Shown here piece after piece: positions 41,905 through 51,359 of a stretch of DNA of 64,000 bases. The stretch lies in assembly GCA_019634955.1 (NCBI GenBank), contig JAHCAK010000014.1, positions 1 to 64,000 of the forward strand, given 5' to 3'. The position numbers and the translations under genes are program-made. Positions within the stretch are counted from its first letter, which is position 1. Each line of letters starts with the position of its first letter. This DNA is from Burkholderiales bacterium. Its GTDB lineage: Bacteria > Pseudomonadota > Gammaproteobacteria > Burkholderiales > Usitatibacteraceae. Below the pieces are notes generated by a model. The model did not search any database. It was not told the origin of the DNA and worked only from the letters and a program-made list of their open reading frames with translations.

Positions 41905-43216
41905 CTAGAGCATGCCGCGCCGCAGGTCGGCGATGACCTGGGCGAGGTAGGTCGTGAAGCGGGCGGCGAGCGCCCCGTCGATCACGCGGTGGTCGTAGGA
42001 GAGCGAGAGCGGCATCATGAGGCGCGGGGCGAACTCCCGGCCGTTCCACACGGGCTTCATCGCGGCCTTGGACACGCCGAGGATCGCGACCTCCGGCGCG
42101 TTGACGATCGGCGTGAAGGCCGTGCCGCCGATGCCGCCGAGCGAGGAGATGGAAAAGGTGCCGCCCTGCATGTCGGCGGGGCCGAGCTTGCCGTCGCGCG
42201 CCTTCGCGGCGAGCTCCGAGGTCTCCTTCGCGATCTCGAAGATGCCCTTGCGGTCGGCGTCCCGGACGACGGGCACCACGAGGCCGTTCGGCGTGTCGGC
42301 GGCGAAGCCGATGTGCCAGTAGTGCTTCACCACGAGGTTGTCGCCGTCGAGCGAGCTGTTGAACGCGGGGTACTTCTTCAGCGCGGCGACCACCGCCTTC
42401 ACCAGGAAGGCGAGCGGCGTCACCTTCACGCCGCCCTTGGCGTTCTCCTCGTTCACGCGCGCGCGGAATGCCTCCAGCTCCGTGATGTCCGCCTCGTCGA
42501 ACTGCGTGACGTGGGGGATCATCACCCAGTTGCGCGCCAGCGCCGGGCCCGAGATCTTCTTGATGCGCGACAGCGGCTGCAGCTCCACCGGGCCGAACTT
42601 GGCGAAGTCCACCTTCGGCCAGGCGGGAAGTCCGAGGTCCGCGAACCCGGCGCCGGAAGCGCGCTGGCCTTCGGCGCCGCCGCCGGCGAGGGCCGCCTTG
42701 ACGAAGCCCTGCACGTCCTCCTTGAGGATGCGGCCCTTCGGGCCGCCGCCCTTCACGCGGGCGAGGTCGACGCCCAGCTCGCGGGCGAAGCGGCGCACGC
42801 CCGGGCTCGCGTGCGGGGGCGTGCCGGCAGGCCCGGGCGCGGGGCACGGGGCGCGGGCCGGTCGACCGTCGACGGGCGACTGCCGGCGCGGGCGCCGGCG
42901 CTTCCGCCGCAGCCGGCACGGGGGTGGGCGCGGATGCGGCGGGCGACGCCTTGGGGGCCGGAACCGGCGCGCCGGCGGCCTCCGCCTCGAGGAGGAGCAC
43001 CACGCTCCCCTCGCTCACCTTGTCGCCGACCTTGAGCCGCACCTCCTTCACCACGCCGGCGGCGGGCGCGGGCACCTCCATCGTCGCCTTGTCGCTCTCC
43101 AGCGTGACGAGCGAATCCTCCTTCTTCACCGCATCGCCCGGCTTCACCAGGATCTCGATGACGGGCACGTCCTTGAAGTCCCCGATGTCGGGGACCTTGA
43201 CCTCGATGGCGGCCAA
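41905..43216 (-). CDS. aceF: dihydrolipoamide acetyltransferase (PDH E2), frameshifted in the linker
   Basis: E2 core of pyruvate dehydrogenase. A TTG start at 43216 with a strong GAGGAGGAAG ribosome site opens the lipoyl domain ([20 protein letters not shown], Lys in ESDKATME). After an Ala/Pro linker the frame breaks twice. Adding one C in each of two C runs (42874-42876 and 42841-42844 on the plus-strand G runs) restores a continuous 437-residue protein. It continues into the E1/E3-binding domain ([17 protein letters not shown]) and the catalytic domain with the active-site SYDHRVIDG near the C-terminus. As read, the gene is broken; the pattern suggests consensus errors. It is the middle gene of aceE-aceF-lpdA. 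Confidence 0.9.
43136..43214. repeat. direct repeat copy B (aceF lipoyl-domain 5' end)
   Basis: Partner of the 79-bp repeat at 41814-41892, here encoding the start of the AceF lipoyl domain. Recombination between the copies would delete most of aceF and fuse its start to lpdA. Confidence 0.85.
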
Positions 43217-43263
43217 GGCTTCCTCCTCGCTTGGTTGTCCGTTGTGGTCCCGCGGCCGGCCCG

Positions 43264-45927
43264 TCAGACGGTCCAGGGCGCGGGCCTGTCGGCCTCGATG
43301 CCGTATTTCGCGATGGCCTCCGCCACCTTCGCCGCCGGCAGCTCGCCGTCCTCCGCGAGCGCCTTGAGAGCCGCCACGGCGACGTAGTGGCGGTCGACCT
43401 CGAAGAAGCGCCGCAGGTTCTCGCGCGAGTCGCTGCGTCCGAAGCCGTCGGTCCCCAGCGCCTTGTAGCGGCGCGGCACGAACTCGCGGATCTGGTCGGC
43501 GAAGGCGCGCACGTAGTCGGTGGAGGCGACGACCGGGCCCTTCGTCGCGGCGAGGCACTGCTCGACCCAGGACTGGCGGGGCTTGTCGGCCGGGTGCAGG
43601 AGGTTCCAGCGCGCGCAGGCGAGGCCGTCGCGGCGAAGTTCCGTGAAGCTCGGGCAGCTCCAGACCTCGGAGGCCACGCCCCAGTCGGCCGCGAGGAGCT
43701 CGGCGGCGGCGATCACCTCGCGCAGTATCGTGCCGCTGCCCAGCAGCTGCACGCGCGGGCCCTTGGCCGCGCCTCCGCCCCCGGGCAGGCGGTACATGCC
43801 GCGCAGGATGCCCTCGCGGGCGCCCTCGGGCAGCGCCGGGTGCGCGTAGTTCTCGTTCATCACCGTGATGTAGTAGAAGACGTCCTCCTGCTCCTCCACC
43901 ATGCGCCGCAGGCCGTCCTGGATGATCACCGCGACCTCGTACGCGTAGGTCGGGTCCCACGAGCGGCAGTTGGGGATCATGGAGGAAAGGATGTGGCTGT
44001 GGCCGTCCTCGTGCTGCAGGCCCTCGCCGTTGAGCGTGGTGCGGCCGGCCGTCGCGCCCATCAGGAAGCCGCGCGCGCGCATGTCGCCCGCGGCCCACAC
44101 GAGGTCGCCCACGCGCTGCAGGCCGAACATCGAGTAGAAGATGAAGAAGGGGATCATCGGCACGTTGTTCGTGGAGTACGACGTGGCCGCCGCGATCCAC
44201 GAGCACAGGGCGCCCGCCTCGTTGATGCCCTCCTGGAGGATCTGCCCGTTCTTGTCCTCCTTGTAGAACATGAGCTGGTCGCTGTCCTCGGGCTCGTAGA
44301 GCTGGCCCACGGAGGAGTAGATGCCCAGCTGGCGGAACAGGCCTTCCATGCCGAAGGTGCGCGACTCGTCGGGCACGATGGGCACGATGTTTCGGCCAAG
44401 GGTCTTGTCGCGGACCAGCGTGGTGAGCATGCGCACGAAGGCCATCGTCGTGGAGTTCTCGCGGCCCTCGGCGGTGGCTTCCAGCAGGGGCTTGAACGCC
44501 TCGAGCTTCGGCGCGTCCAGGCTCGCGGAGCGCCGGCGGCGCTGCGGGATGGAGCCGCCGCGGCGCGCGCGCAGCTCGCGCAGGTACTTCATCTCCGCCG
44601 AGTCTTCCGCGGGCTTGAAGTAGGGCAGCTCGGCGAGGCGGTCGTCGCCGATGGGGATCGCGAAGCGGTCGCGGAACTGGCGAAGCACCTCGATCGGCAT
44701 CTTCTTCTGCTGGTGCGCGACGTTCTTGCCCTCGCCGACGGCGCCCATGCCGTAGCCCTTCACGGTCTTGGCGAGAACCACGGTCGGCTGGCCGCGGTGG
44801 TGCACCGCGGCGTAATAGGCCGCGTAGATCTTGTGCGGGTCGTGGCCGCCGCGGTTGAGGCGCCAGACGTCCTCGTCGGACATGTTGGCCACCATCGCCT
44901 TCAGCTCCGGGTACTTGCCGAAGAAGTGCTCGCGCACGTAGGCGCCGTCGCGGCTCTTGAACTTCTGGTACTCGCCGTCGACCGCCTCCTCCATGCGGCG
45001 CAGCAGGATGCCGCTCTTGTCCTTGGCCAGGAGCGGGTCCCAGTACGAGCCCCAGATCACCTTCAGGACGTTCCAGCCCGCCCCGCGGAAGTGCGTCTCG
45101 AGCTCCTGGATGATCTTGCCGTTGCCGCGCACGGGACCGTCGAGCCGCTGCAGGTTGCAGTTCACGACGAACACGAGATTGTCGAGGCCCTCGCGGGCGG
45201 CCATGCCGATGGCGCCCATCGACTCGGGCTCGTCCATCTCGCCGTCGCCCATGAAGGCCCACACCTTGCGGCCCGCGGTCTTCGCGTGCCCGCGGTCCTC
45301 GAGGTAGCGCAGGAAGCGCGCCTGGTAGATGGCCTGGATGGGCCCCAGGCCCATCGACACCGTCGGGAACTGCCAGAAGTCCGGCATGAGCCACGGATGC
45401 GGGTAGGAGGAGATCCCCGCGCCGCCGACTTCCTGGCGGAACATGTCCAGCTGGGCGTCGGTGAGGCGACCCTCGAGGTAGGCGCGCGCGTACACGCCCG
45501 GCGAGGAGTGGCCCTGGATGTAGATCAGGTCCCCGCCGTGGCTCTCGGTGGGGGCGTGCCAGAAGTGGTTGAAGCCCACGTCGTAGAGCGTGGCGGCCGA
45601 GGCGAAGCTCGCGATGTGGCCGCCCAGCTCGAGGTCCTTGCGGCCGGCGCGCAGCACCATGGCCACGGCGTTCCAGCGCACGATGTTGCGAAGCCGGTTC
45701 TCGATCTCCATGTCGCCCTCGATCGGCTGCTCGAGGTGCGGTGGGATGGTGTTGATGTAGGCGGTGTTGGCGCTGTACGGGAGGTTCACGCCGGACCGGC
45801 GCGCCTTGTCGATGAGGTGCTCGAGGAGGAAGTGGGCCCGGTCGGGCCCTTCCACGGCGAGGATGGCCTCGAGCGCGTCGACCCATTCGCGGGTTTCAAC
45901 TGGATCGGTGTCTTGCGGGCGGTCCAT
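43264..45927 (-). CDS. aceE: pyruvate dehydrogenase E1 component (homodimeric type)
   Basis: 887 residues, exactly the E. coli AceE length. It decarboxylates pyruvate with thiamine diphosphate and reductively acetylates E2. The ThDP-binding [10 protein letters not shown] motif is near residue 230 and ends in the [16 protein letters not shown] region. His residues of the active site lie in [17 protein letters not shown] and [15 protein letters not shown]. The start at [20 protein letters not shown] fits the family. It is first in the operon: a minus-strand promoter lies about 50 bases upstream, and aceF follows after 47 bp. Confidence 0.97.
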   Translation of the reverse strand: MDRPQDTDPVETREWVDALEAILAVEGPDRAHFLLEHLIDKARRSGVNLPYSANTAYINTIPPHLEQPIEGDMEIENRLRNIVRWNAVAMVLRAGRKDLELGGHIASFASAATLYDVGFNHFWHAPTESHGGDLIYIQGHSSPGVYARAYLEGRLTDAQLDMFRQEVGGAGISSYPHPWLMPDFWQFPTVSMGLGPIQAIYQARFLRYLEDRGHAKTAGRKVWAFMGDGEMDEPESMGAIGMAAREGLDNLVFVVNCNLQRLDGPVRGNGKIIQELETHFRGAGWNVLKVIWGSYWDPLLAKDKSGILLRRMEEAVDGEYQKFKSRDGAYVREHFFGKYPELKAMVANMSDEDVWRLNRGGHDPHKIYAAYYAAVHHRGQPTVVLAKTVKGYGMGAVGEGKNVAHQQKKMPIEVLRQFRDRFAIPIGDDRLAELPYFKPAEDSAEMKYLRELRARRGGSIPQRRRRSASLDAPKLEAFKPLLEATAEGRENSTTMAFVRMLTTLVRDKTLGRNIVPIVPDESRTFGMEGLFRQLGIYSSVGQLYEPEDSDQLMFYKEDKNGQILQEGINEAGALCSWIAAATSYSTNNVPMIPFFIFYSMFGLQRVGDLVWAAGDMRARGFLMGATAGRTTLNGEGLQHEDGHSHILSSMIPNCRSWDPTYAYEVAVIIQDGLRRMVEEQEDVFYYITVMNENYAHPALPEGAREGILRGMYRLPGGGGAAKGPRVQLLGSGTILREVIAAAELLAADWGVASEVWSCPSFTELRRDGLACARWNLLHPADKPRQSWVEQCLAATKGPVVASTDYVRAFADQIREFVPRRYKALGTDGFGRSDSRENLRRFFEVDRHYVAVAALKALAEDGELPAAKVAEAIAKYGIEADRPAPWTV

Positions 45928-45980
45928 GGCGACCTTCGGAAGGAGGAAATCTGTCGGGGGGTGCTGCGGGGAAGGGCTCC

Positions 45981-46009
45981 ATTAAACCCAATCGTATAAT
46001 CGCTGGCAA
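45981..46009 (-). promoter_or_regulatory. sigma-70 promoter of aceE-aceF-lpdA
   Basis: On the minus strand TTGCCA (46009-46004) and TTTAAT (45986-45981) are separated by 17 bp. The predicted start gives a leader of about 47 nt before aceE. The consensus-like TATAAT at 45995-46000 on the plus strand overlaps it but has no -35 at the right distance. No PdhR-type operator was recognised. Confidence 0.65.
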
Positions 46010-46378
46010 CCAATGCCCGGAGTCCGGCGGGGGGTATGCCGGTGGCCCGGCGACCGGGGGGCGGCGAGGGTCCCGGGCCAAGAAAGCCCTAGACAAATCA
46101 GGGACATCGGGCCGACAATCGGGATTGTTTCTCAAAAAAACATTTTAAGTTATTATAAAAACGGGTTTTTGCACTTTTCGTACGGGAGGCGTCGGGCCTT
46201 CCGCCGGCAGGGACGCCTCGAGCGGCCCGCCGGGGGAAGTCCGCGGCCGATCACCACAACAACTCGAGAACGCAATGAACCATCGGGCGCACCGAAACGG
46301 GGAGTGCGGAGCGCGAGGCGCCGGGCGCAGGCCCGGACGGGCTCGCGGGCGCGCCGCCGGCGGCCGGGGGCGGCGGTC
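46010..46378. other. non-coding gap with AT-rich island before the signalling block
   Basis: About 370 bp between the aceE promoter and the PP2C gene. The stretch 46125-46178 has only 12 G or C in 54 bases, in a genome that is otherwise very GC-rich. It holds TATTATAAAA, a run of seven A and an A5-C-G3-T5 inverted pattern. It may hold the promoter, with an UP-like element, or a silencer/activator site for the PP2C-FHA unit; TTATAA and TATAAA are possible -10s, but no -35 is convincing. The rest (46180-46378) is GC-rich with no supported gene; open frames there are Arg-rich shadows. Confidence 0.55.
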
Positions 46379-47203
46379 GTGAACCTCGCCCAGGCGCTGC
46401 AGAGCGCGAGCCTCACGGATCCGGGCAGGGTCCGCGACCACAACGAGGACTGCATCGAGGCCCGGCCCGAGATCGGGCTCTATGTCCTCGCGGACGGGAT
46501 GGGGGGTTACAACGCCGGGGAGGTGGCGAGCGGCATGGCCACATCGCTGATCGCGGACGGGCTGGCAGAGACCTGGAACCTCCGGGAGGTGGACCGGCTC
46601 GCGCGCGAGGAGGCGATGGCGCTCGCCCAGCGGCTCATCGCCGAGCAGGTCGCGCGCGCGAACACCGCCATCTTCACCACGTCCCAGAACAACCCGGAAT
46701 GCGCCGGGATGGGCACGACGCTGGTCGTCTGCCTCTTCTACGACAACTTCGTGTGCGTCGCCCACATCGGCGACTCGCGGCTCTACCGCCTGCGTGGCGA
46801 GTCGATGGAGCAGGTGACGCGTGACCACTCCCTCCTGCAGGAGCAGCTCGACTCCGGGCTCATCACCCCGGAGGAGGCCAAGCTCTCGCAGAACAAGAAC
46901 CTCGTAACGAAGGCGCTCGGGATCGACCCGACCGTCGAGCCCGAGCTGCACGTCTACGAGACCGAGCCCGAGGACCTGTACCTGCTCTGCTCCGACGGGC
47001 TGAACGACATGGTCGAGGACGAGGAGATCCGCCTCACCCTGATCACCCTGCGCTCGAACCCGAGCCTCACCGTCCAGCAACTCGTCCAGGCGGCCAACGA
47101 CAACGGCGGCCGCGACAACGTCTCGGCGATGCTGGTGCGGGTCGCCGAACCCTTCGCCGTGGCGCGTGGATGGCTCGCGCGATTCAAGGCACTATTCAGG
47201 TAA
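46379..47203 (+). CDS. PP2C-family serine/threonine protein phosphatase
   Basis: 274 residues, GTG at 46379. Bacterial PP2C (Stp1/PrpC) motifs run in order: RVRDHNEDC (18-25), VLADGMGGYNAGEVAS (37-52, metal-binding Asp and Gly), GMGTTLVVCLF, AHIGDSRLYRLR, TRDHSL, LCSDGLNDMVEDEEI and GRDNVSAMLVRV. All metal-binding Asp positions expected from the family appear to be present. It would dephosphorylate Ser/Thr-phosphorylated proteins in the cytoplasm. The adjacent FHA gene, 18 bp downstream, suggests a phosphoprotein circuit, but no Hanks-type kinase is encoded in the window. The frame is open upstream to 46013, but that part is compositionally unlike the family. Confidence 0.92.
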   Translation: MNLAQALQSASLTDPGRVRDHNEDCIEARPEIGLYVLADGMGGYNAGEVASGMATSLIADGLAETWNLREVDRLAREEAMALAQRLIAEQVARANTAIFTTSQNNPECAGMGTTLVVCLFYDNFVCVAHIGDSRLYRLRGESMEQVTRDHSLLQEQLDSGLITPEEAKLSQNKNLVTKALGIDPTVEPELHVYETEPEDLYLLCSDGLNDMVEDEEIRLTLITLRSNPSLTVQQLVQAANDNGGRDNVSAMLVRVAEPFAVARGWLARFKALFR

Positions 47204-47221
47204 TTCGCAAGGAAACCGACC

Positions 47222-47998
47222 ATGGCCAAGCTGATTTTGAGTGTCGACGGGCAGGTGCTCAAGGAGCATGTCCTCTCCAAGGAGCGCACCCTGATCGGGA
47301 GGAAGCCCCACAACGACATCCAGATCGACAACCTCGCGGTCAGCGGCGAGCACGCGGCGATCATCACGATCCTGAACGACTCGTTCATCGAGGACCTGGG
47401 AAGCACGAACGGCACGATGGTGAACGGCAAGCCGATCAAGAAGCACTTCCTGCAGGCCAACGACGTCATCGAGATCGGCAAGCACAAGCTCAAGTACTTC
47501 AACGACGCGCCCTCGCAGGCGTCGGCGGCCGACTTCGAGAAGACGATGATCATCCGCAGCCCGGCCAAGCCGGCCGCGCCGCCGCCCGCCGCGGCTCCGG
47601 CGGCCCCCGCCGCGCCGGCGGCCGAGCGGGCCTCGAGCGACACGGTGACCAACATGAAGGCGATGGCGCCCGAGGTGGTCAAGGCCGCCCCGCCGCCGCC
47701 GCAGCCGACGGCCCACGCCGACCACGCGCCGCTGCCGGATGCCGCGATCCAGGTGCTCTCGGGCGCCGCCGCGGGCCGGACGCTGGACCTGACCAAGAAC
47801 CTCACCACCATCGGCAAGCCCGGCCTGCAGGTGGCCGTGATCACCAAGCGCCCCAACGGCTACTTCATCACCCACGTCGAGGGCGCGAGCTACCCCACGC
47901 TCAACGGCGCCTCCCTGGGCGCCACGGCGCACCCCCTGGCCGACCACGACATGATCGAGATCGCCGGGGTCAAGATGGAGTTCTTCTTCAAGCCGTGA
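47222..47998 (+). CDS. FHA-domain protein (two FHA-like modules)
   Basis: 258 residues. The first FHA domain (about 22-95) has the phosphothreonine-binding residues GR (26-27), SGEHA (41-45) and STNGTMVNG (61-69). A Pro/Ala-rich linker follows (about 115-165). The C-terminal part (about 170-258: LPDAAIQVLSGAAAGRTLDL through AHPLADHDMIEIAGVKMEFFF) looks like a second, degenerate FHA or beta-sandwich module lacking the canonical Ser/Asn pair. A scaffold that reads Ser/Thr phosphorylation is inferred. It is 18 bp after PP2C, so co-transcription is likely; it is followed by a 147-bp GC-rich gap without a T-tract terminator. Confidence 0.9.
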   Translation: MAKLILSVDGQVLKEHVLSKERTLIGRKPHNDIQIDNLAVSGEHAAIITILNDSFIEDLGSTNGTMVNGKPIKKHFLQANDVIEIGKHKLKYFNDAPSQASAADFEKTMIIRSPAKPAAPPPAAAPAAPAAPAAERASSDTVTNMKAMAPEVVKAAPPPPQPTAHADHAPLPDAAIQVLSGAAAGRTLDLTKNLTTIGKPGLQVAVITKRPNGYFITHVEGASYPTLNGASLGATAHPLADHDMIEIAGVKMEFFFKP

Positions 47999-48145
47999 CC
48001 CGGCCGGCCCGGCGGGCCGGGGAAACGGCGCCGCCGGTGTGCCGCGGCGCACACCCCGGCACGGCGGATTTCGCCAATAATGGCCCGTTCCAGCCGGGCC
48101 CCGGGCCCGGCAGCCAACCGCCGTCGAGCCGGCGAGGTCAGGAGA

Positions 48146-48910
48146 ATGCGGATCAGGGTTCTGGGGTGCAGCGGCGGCATCGGGGGGAGCCTGCGGACGA
48201 CCGCGCTGCTCGTCGATGACGACATCCTCGTCGACGCCGGCACCGGCGTGGGCGACCTCCCCCTCGAGAGCCTGGCCCGGATCGACCACATCTTCGTGAG
48301 CCACTCGCACCTGGACCACGTGACGAGCATCCCGTTCCTCGTGGACACGGTGTGCTGGATGCGGGCGGCGCCCATCGTGGTGTACGGCATCAAGGACACG
48401 CTCGACATCCTGCGCGCCCACCTCTTCAACTGGAAGGTCTGGCCCGACTTCACCCAGATCCCGGACGGCGACAACCCCTTCATGGTCTACCGGGAGATCG
48501 CCGAGGGGCAGACCGTCGAGATCGGCGGGCGCAGGATCACGGCGGTCCCGGCCAACCACACGGTGCCCGCAGTGGGGTATCTTCTCGACAGCGGGCGGGC
48601 GAGCCTCGCCTACTCGGGCGACACGACGGCCAACGACGCGTTCTGGACGGTGGTGAACGAGGCCGCGAACCTGCGCTACCTGATCATCGAGACGGCCTTC
48701 TCGAACAAGGAGCGCGAGATCGCGGTGGCCTCCAAGCACCTGTGCCCGGACATGCTCGCTCGGGAGCTGGCGAAGATGCGCGCGCGGCCGGAGGTGTTCA
48801 TCACGCACCTCAAGCCGGGCGAGGGGGCCCTCACCATGAAGGAGGTCTCGGAGGCGGCGGGCCGCTGGGGGCCGCGGATGCTCGAGAACAACCAGGAGTT
48901 CACGCTCTAG
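48146..48910 (+). CDS. metallo-beta-lactamase-fold protein, class II cyclic-nucleotide phosphodiesterase-like
   Basis: 254 residues. The metal motif HSHLDHVTS (His53, His55, Asp57, His58) is close to the class II cAMP phosphodiesterase pattern HxHLDH and to RNase Z-type enzymes. Further ligands are in VPANHTVPAVGY, AYSGDTTANDAFW and VFITHLKPGE. The start MRIRVLGCSGGIGG begins the beta-lactamase fold directly; upstream codons to 48080 are not family-like. Hydrolysis of a cyclic nucleotide is inferred by motif resemblance only. Its position before GAF-domain proteins, which often bind cyclic nucleotides, fits that idea. It is 60 bp before the pilB-like gene. Confidence 0.85.
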   Translation: MRIRVLGCSGGIGGSLRTTALLVDDDILVDAGTGVGDLPLESLARIDHIFVSHSHLDHVTSIPFLVDTVCWMRAAPIVVYGIKDTLDILRAHLFNWKVWPDFTQIPDGDNPFMVYREIAEGQTVEIGGRRITAVPANHTVPAVGYLLDSGRASLAYSGDTTANDAFWTVVNEAANLRYLIIETAFSNKEREIAVASKHLCPDMLARELAKMRARPEVFITHLKPGEGALTMKEVSEAAGRWGPRMLENNQEFTL

Positions 48911-48970
48911 GGCAGGCGGGGCGGGAAGAGACGACAACAGGCAGCAACCAACCGATCGGCAGGTGCACAC

Positions 48971-51359
48971 ATGAGCGCAGTCCTCGAACCCAAGGCACCG
49001 CAGGCGGCGGCCGGAGCGGCCGACGTCGCGGTGAAGCTCGCCTTCTCCAAGAAGATCCAGGCGGTCACCAACCGTATCCACTCCACGAGCAACGTGGACG
49101 AGATCATCCTTGAGGTGTCGCGGGACATCTGCCAGCTGTTCGAGGCCGACCGCATGACCATCTACACCATGAGCGAGGACGGCCAGTCCATCGTCTCCAA
49201 GGTGAAGACCGGCCTCAATTCGTTCAAGGACATCAAGCTGCCGATCTCCGAGTCCTCGCTCGCCGGGTTCTGCGCGCTGCACAAGCGCCACATGAACATC
49301 AAGGACGTCTACGACGACGCCGAGCTCAAGCAGTTCTCCCCCAACCTCGCATTCCTCAAGGCCGTCGACCAGCGCACGGGCTACCGCTCCAAGCAGATGC
49401 TGATCGCCCCCATCCTGGGCGGCGAGTCGGGAACGGAGCTCATGGGGGTGCTGCAGCTCATCAACAGCCTGTCGGGCCAGCCCTTCAGCTCGCTGCACGA
49501 CGAGGGCGTGATCGAGCTGTCCAAGACGCTCGCGATCGCCTTCCGCGTGCGCCAGCAGATGCCGGGGCAGATCGCCTCGAAGTTCGAGTACCTGGTGATC
49601 GACAGCATCATCCAGGCGGGCGAACTGGACCTCGCCACCAAGGCCGCCCGCCGCAAGAACAAGAACGTCGAGGACATCCTCATCGACGAGTTCCAGGTGA
49701 AGCCGCAGGCCATCGGCGCCGCGCTCGCCAAGTTCTTCGGCGTGGAGTACGAGCCGCACAAGGGCGACCGCATCAAGCCCATCGACCTGCTGAAGAACCT
49801 GAAGCGCGAGTACTGCGAGGCGAACCAGTGGATCCCGCTGGAGGACTCCAAGCAGGGCATCATCGTGATGGCCACCGACCCCGAGCGCGTGAGGAACTCG
49901 CGCATGGTCGAGAACGTCTTCCCGCGCGCGAAGATCGTCTTCAAGGTGACCACGCAGCGCGACTTCGGCCAGACGCTCACGCTGTACTTCGGCGGGCCCG
50001 CCGCCGACGCGATGGGGTCGGAGTCGATCGGCGATCTCCTCTCCAACCTGGACGACGAGGAGGAGGCCGGCTCCATCGGCGCCGACGACGTCTCGGCGGC
50101 CGCCGACAACGAGCTGGTGAAGCTCGTGAACAAGATCATCGTCGACGCCTACAACCAGGGCGCCTCCGACATCCACGTCGAGCCGCTGCCCGGCAAGGGA
50201 AAGACGGGCGTGCGCTTCCGGAAGGACGGGTCGCTCTCCAACTACATCGAGGTCCCCGCCTCCTACCGCCAGGCACTGGTCACGCGGCTGAAGATCATGT
50301 GCGACCTGGACATCTCGGAGAAGAGGAAGCCCCAGGACGGCAAGATCAAGTTCAAGAAGTTCGGGCCCCTCGACATCGAGCTGCGCGTGGCGACCATCCC
50401 CACCGCCGGCGGCGTCGAGGACGTCGTGATGCGCATCCTCGCGGCCGGCGAGCCGATCCCGCTGGACAAGCTGGGGCTCCCCACGCAACCTCGAGAAGCT
50501 CAAGGCCTGCGTCTCCAAGCCCTACGGCCTCTTCTTCGTGTGCGGGCCGACGGGCTCGGGCAAGACCACGACGCTGCACTCGGTGCTGGGCTTCCTGAAC
50601 ACGGTCGACACGAAGATCTGGACGGCCGAGGACCCCGTGGAAATCACGCAGAAGGGCCTGCGCCAGTGCCAGGTGAACCCGAAGGCGGGCTTTACCTTCG
50701 CCACCGCCATGAAGGCGTTCCTGCGCGCCGACCCCGACATCATCATGGTGGGGGAAATGCGCGACAAGGACACGACCTCCATCGGCATCGAGGCCTCGCT
50801 CACCGGCCACCTCGTGTTCGCCACGCTGCACACGAACTCCGCGCCCGAGTCGATCATCCGCCTCCTCGACATGGGCATGGACCCGTTCAACTTCGCCGAC
50901 GCGCTGCTGGGCATCCTCGCGCAGCGCCTGGCCAAGCGCCTGTGCAAGTGCAAGGAGGCCTACACGCCCAGCCCCGAGGAGATGAAGCACTTCATCACCG
51001 AATACTGCGACGAGCTGAAGAACACGGAGGAGTTCAAGAAGGACATGAACGCGGGTTACAAGGGCGTCTTCGACCGCTTCCAGCGCGATTACGGCTTCGG
51101 CAAGCCCGAGTTCGTGATGTACCGGGCGAAGGGGTGCGACGCGTGCGGCAACTCCGGCTACAAGGGGCGCGTGGGCCTTCACGAGCTCATGGTCGGCACC
51201 GACCCGGTGAAGAAGCTGATCCAGGAGCACGCGCGGGTCGCGCAGCTCTTCGCCCAGGCGCTCTCCGACGGGATGCTCACCCTGAAGATGGACGGCATGG
51301 AGAAGGTGCTGCAGGGCGTCACCGACATGAAGCAGGTGCGGGCGGTCTGCATCAAATGA
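48971..51359 (+). CDS. GAF-domain-fused GspE/PilB-type assembly ATPase, frameshifted near 50480
   Basis: About 796 residues if repaired. Order: GAF domain (about 35-185, with DQRTGYRSKQMLIAPI), then a GspE/PilB N-terminal domain (about 205-330), then the secretion ATPase. The frame breaks near residue 503, inside CTCCCCACGCAAC (50477-50489), where one extra or two missing bases occur. The continuation in the second frame carries Walker A GPTGSGKTTTL, the Asp-box ADPDIIMVGEMRDKDT, His-box TLHTNSA and zinc Cys pairs (LCKCKE and GCDACG) separated by an unusual insert. It would power a type IV pilus- or type II secretion-like machine under GAF control. Its end overlaps the HD-GYP gene (ATGA). Confidence 0.88.

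Noticed and set aside
41822-45886. A 1354-codon open frame on the minus strand across aceE, aceF and lpdA
   Set aside because: Its aceE part is a shadow frame. Only the aceF lipoyl segment inside it is real, and that is annotated under aceF.
46160-46378. Small Arg-rich ORF starting at 46275 upstream of PP2C
   Set aside because: Different frame from PP2C, low-complexity Arg/Gly composition, no ribosome binding site; looks like a chance frame.
47999-48145. Terminator after the FHA gene
   Set aside because: GC-rich inverted repeats such as CCGGCCGGCCC exist, but no T tract follows and pairing is ambiguous.
47192-50518. An 1108-codon minus-strand open frame
   Set aside because: Antisense to PP2C, FHA, MBL and ATPase genes, with the repetitive composition of GC-rich shadow frames and no domain motifs.
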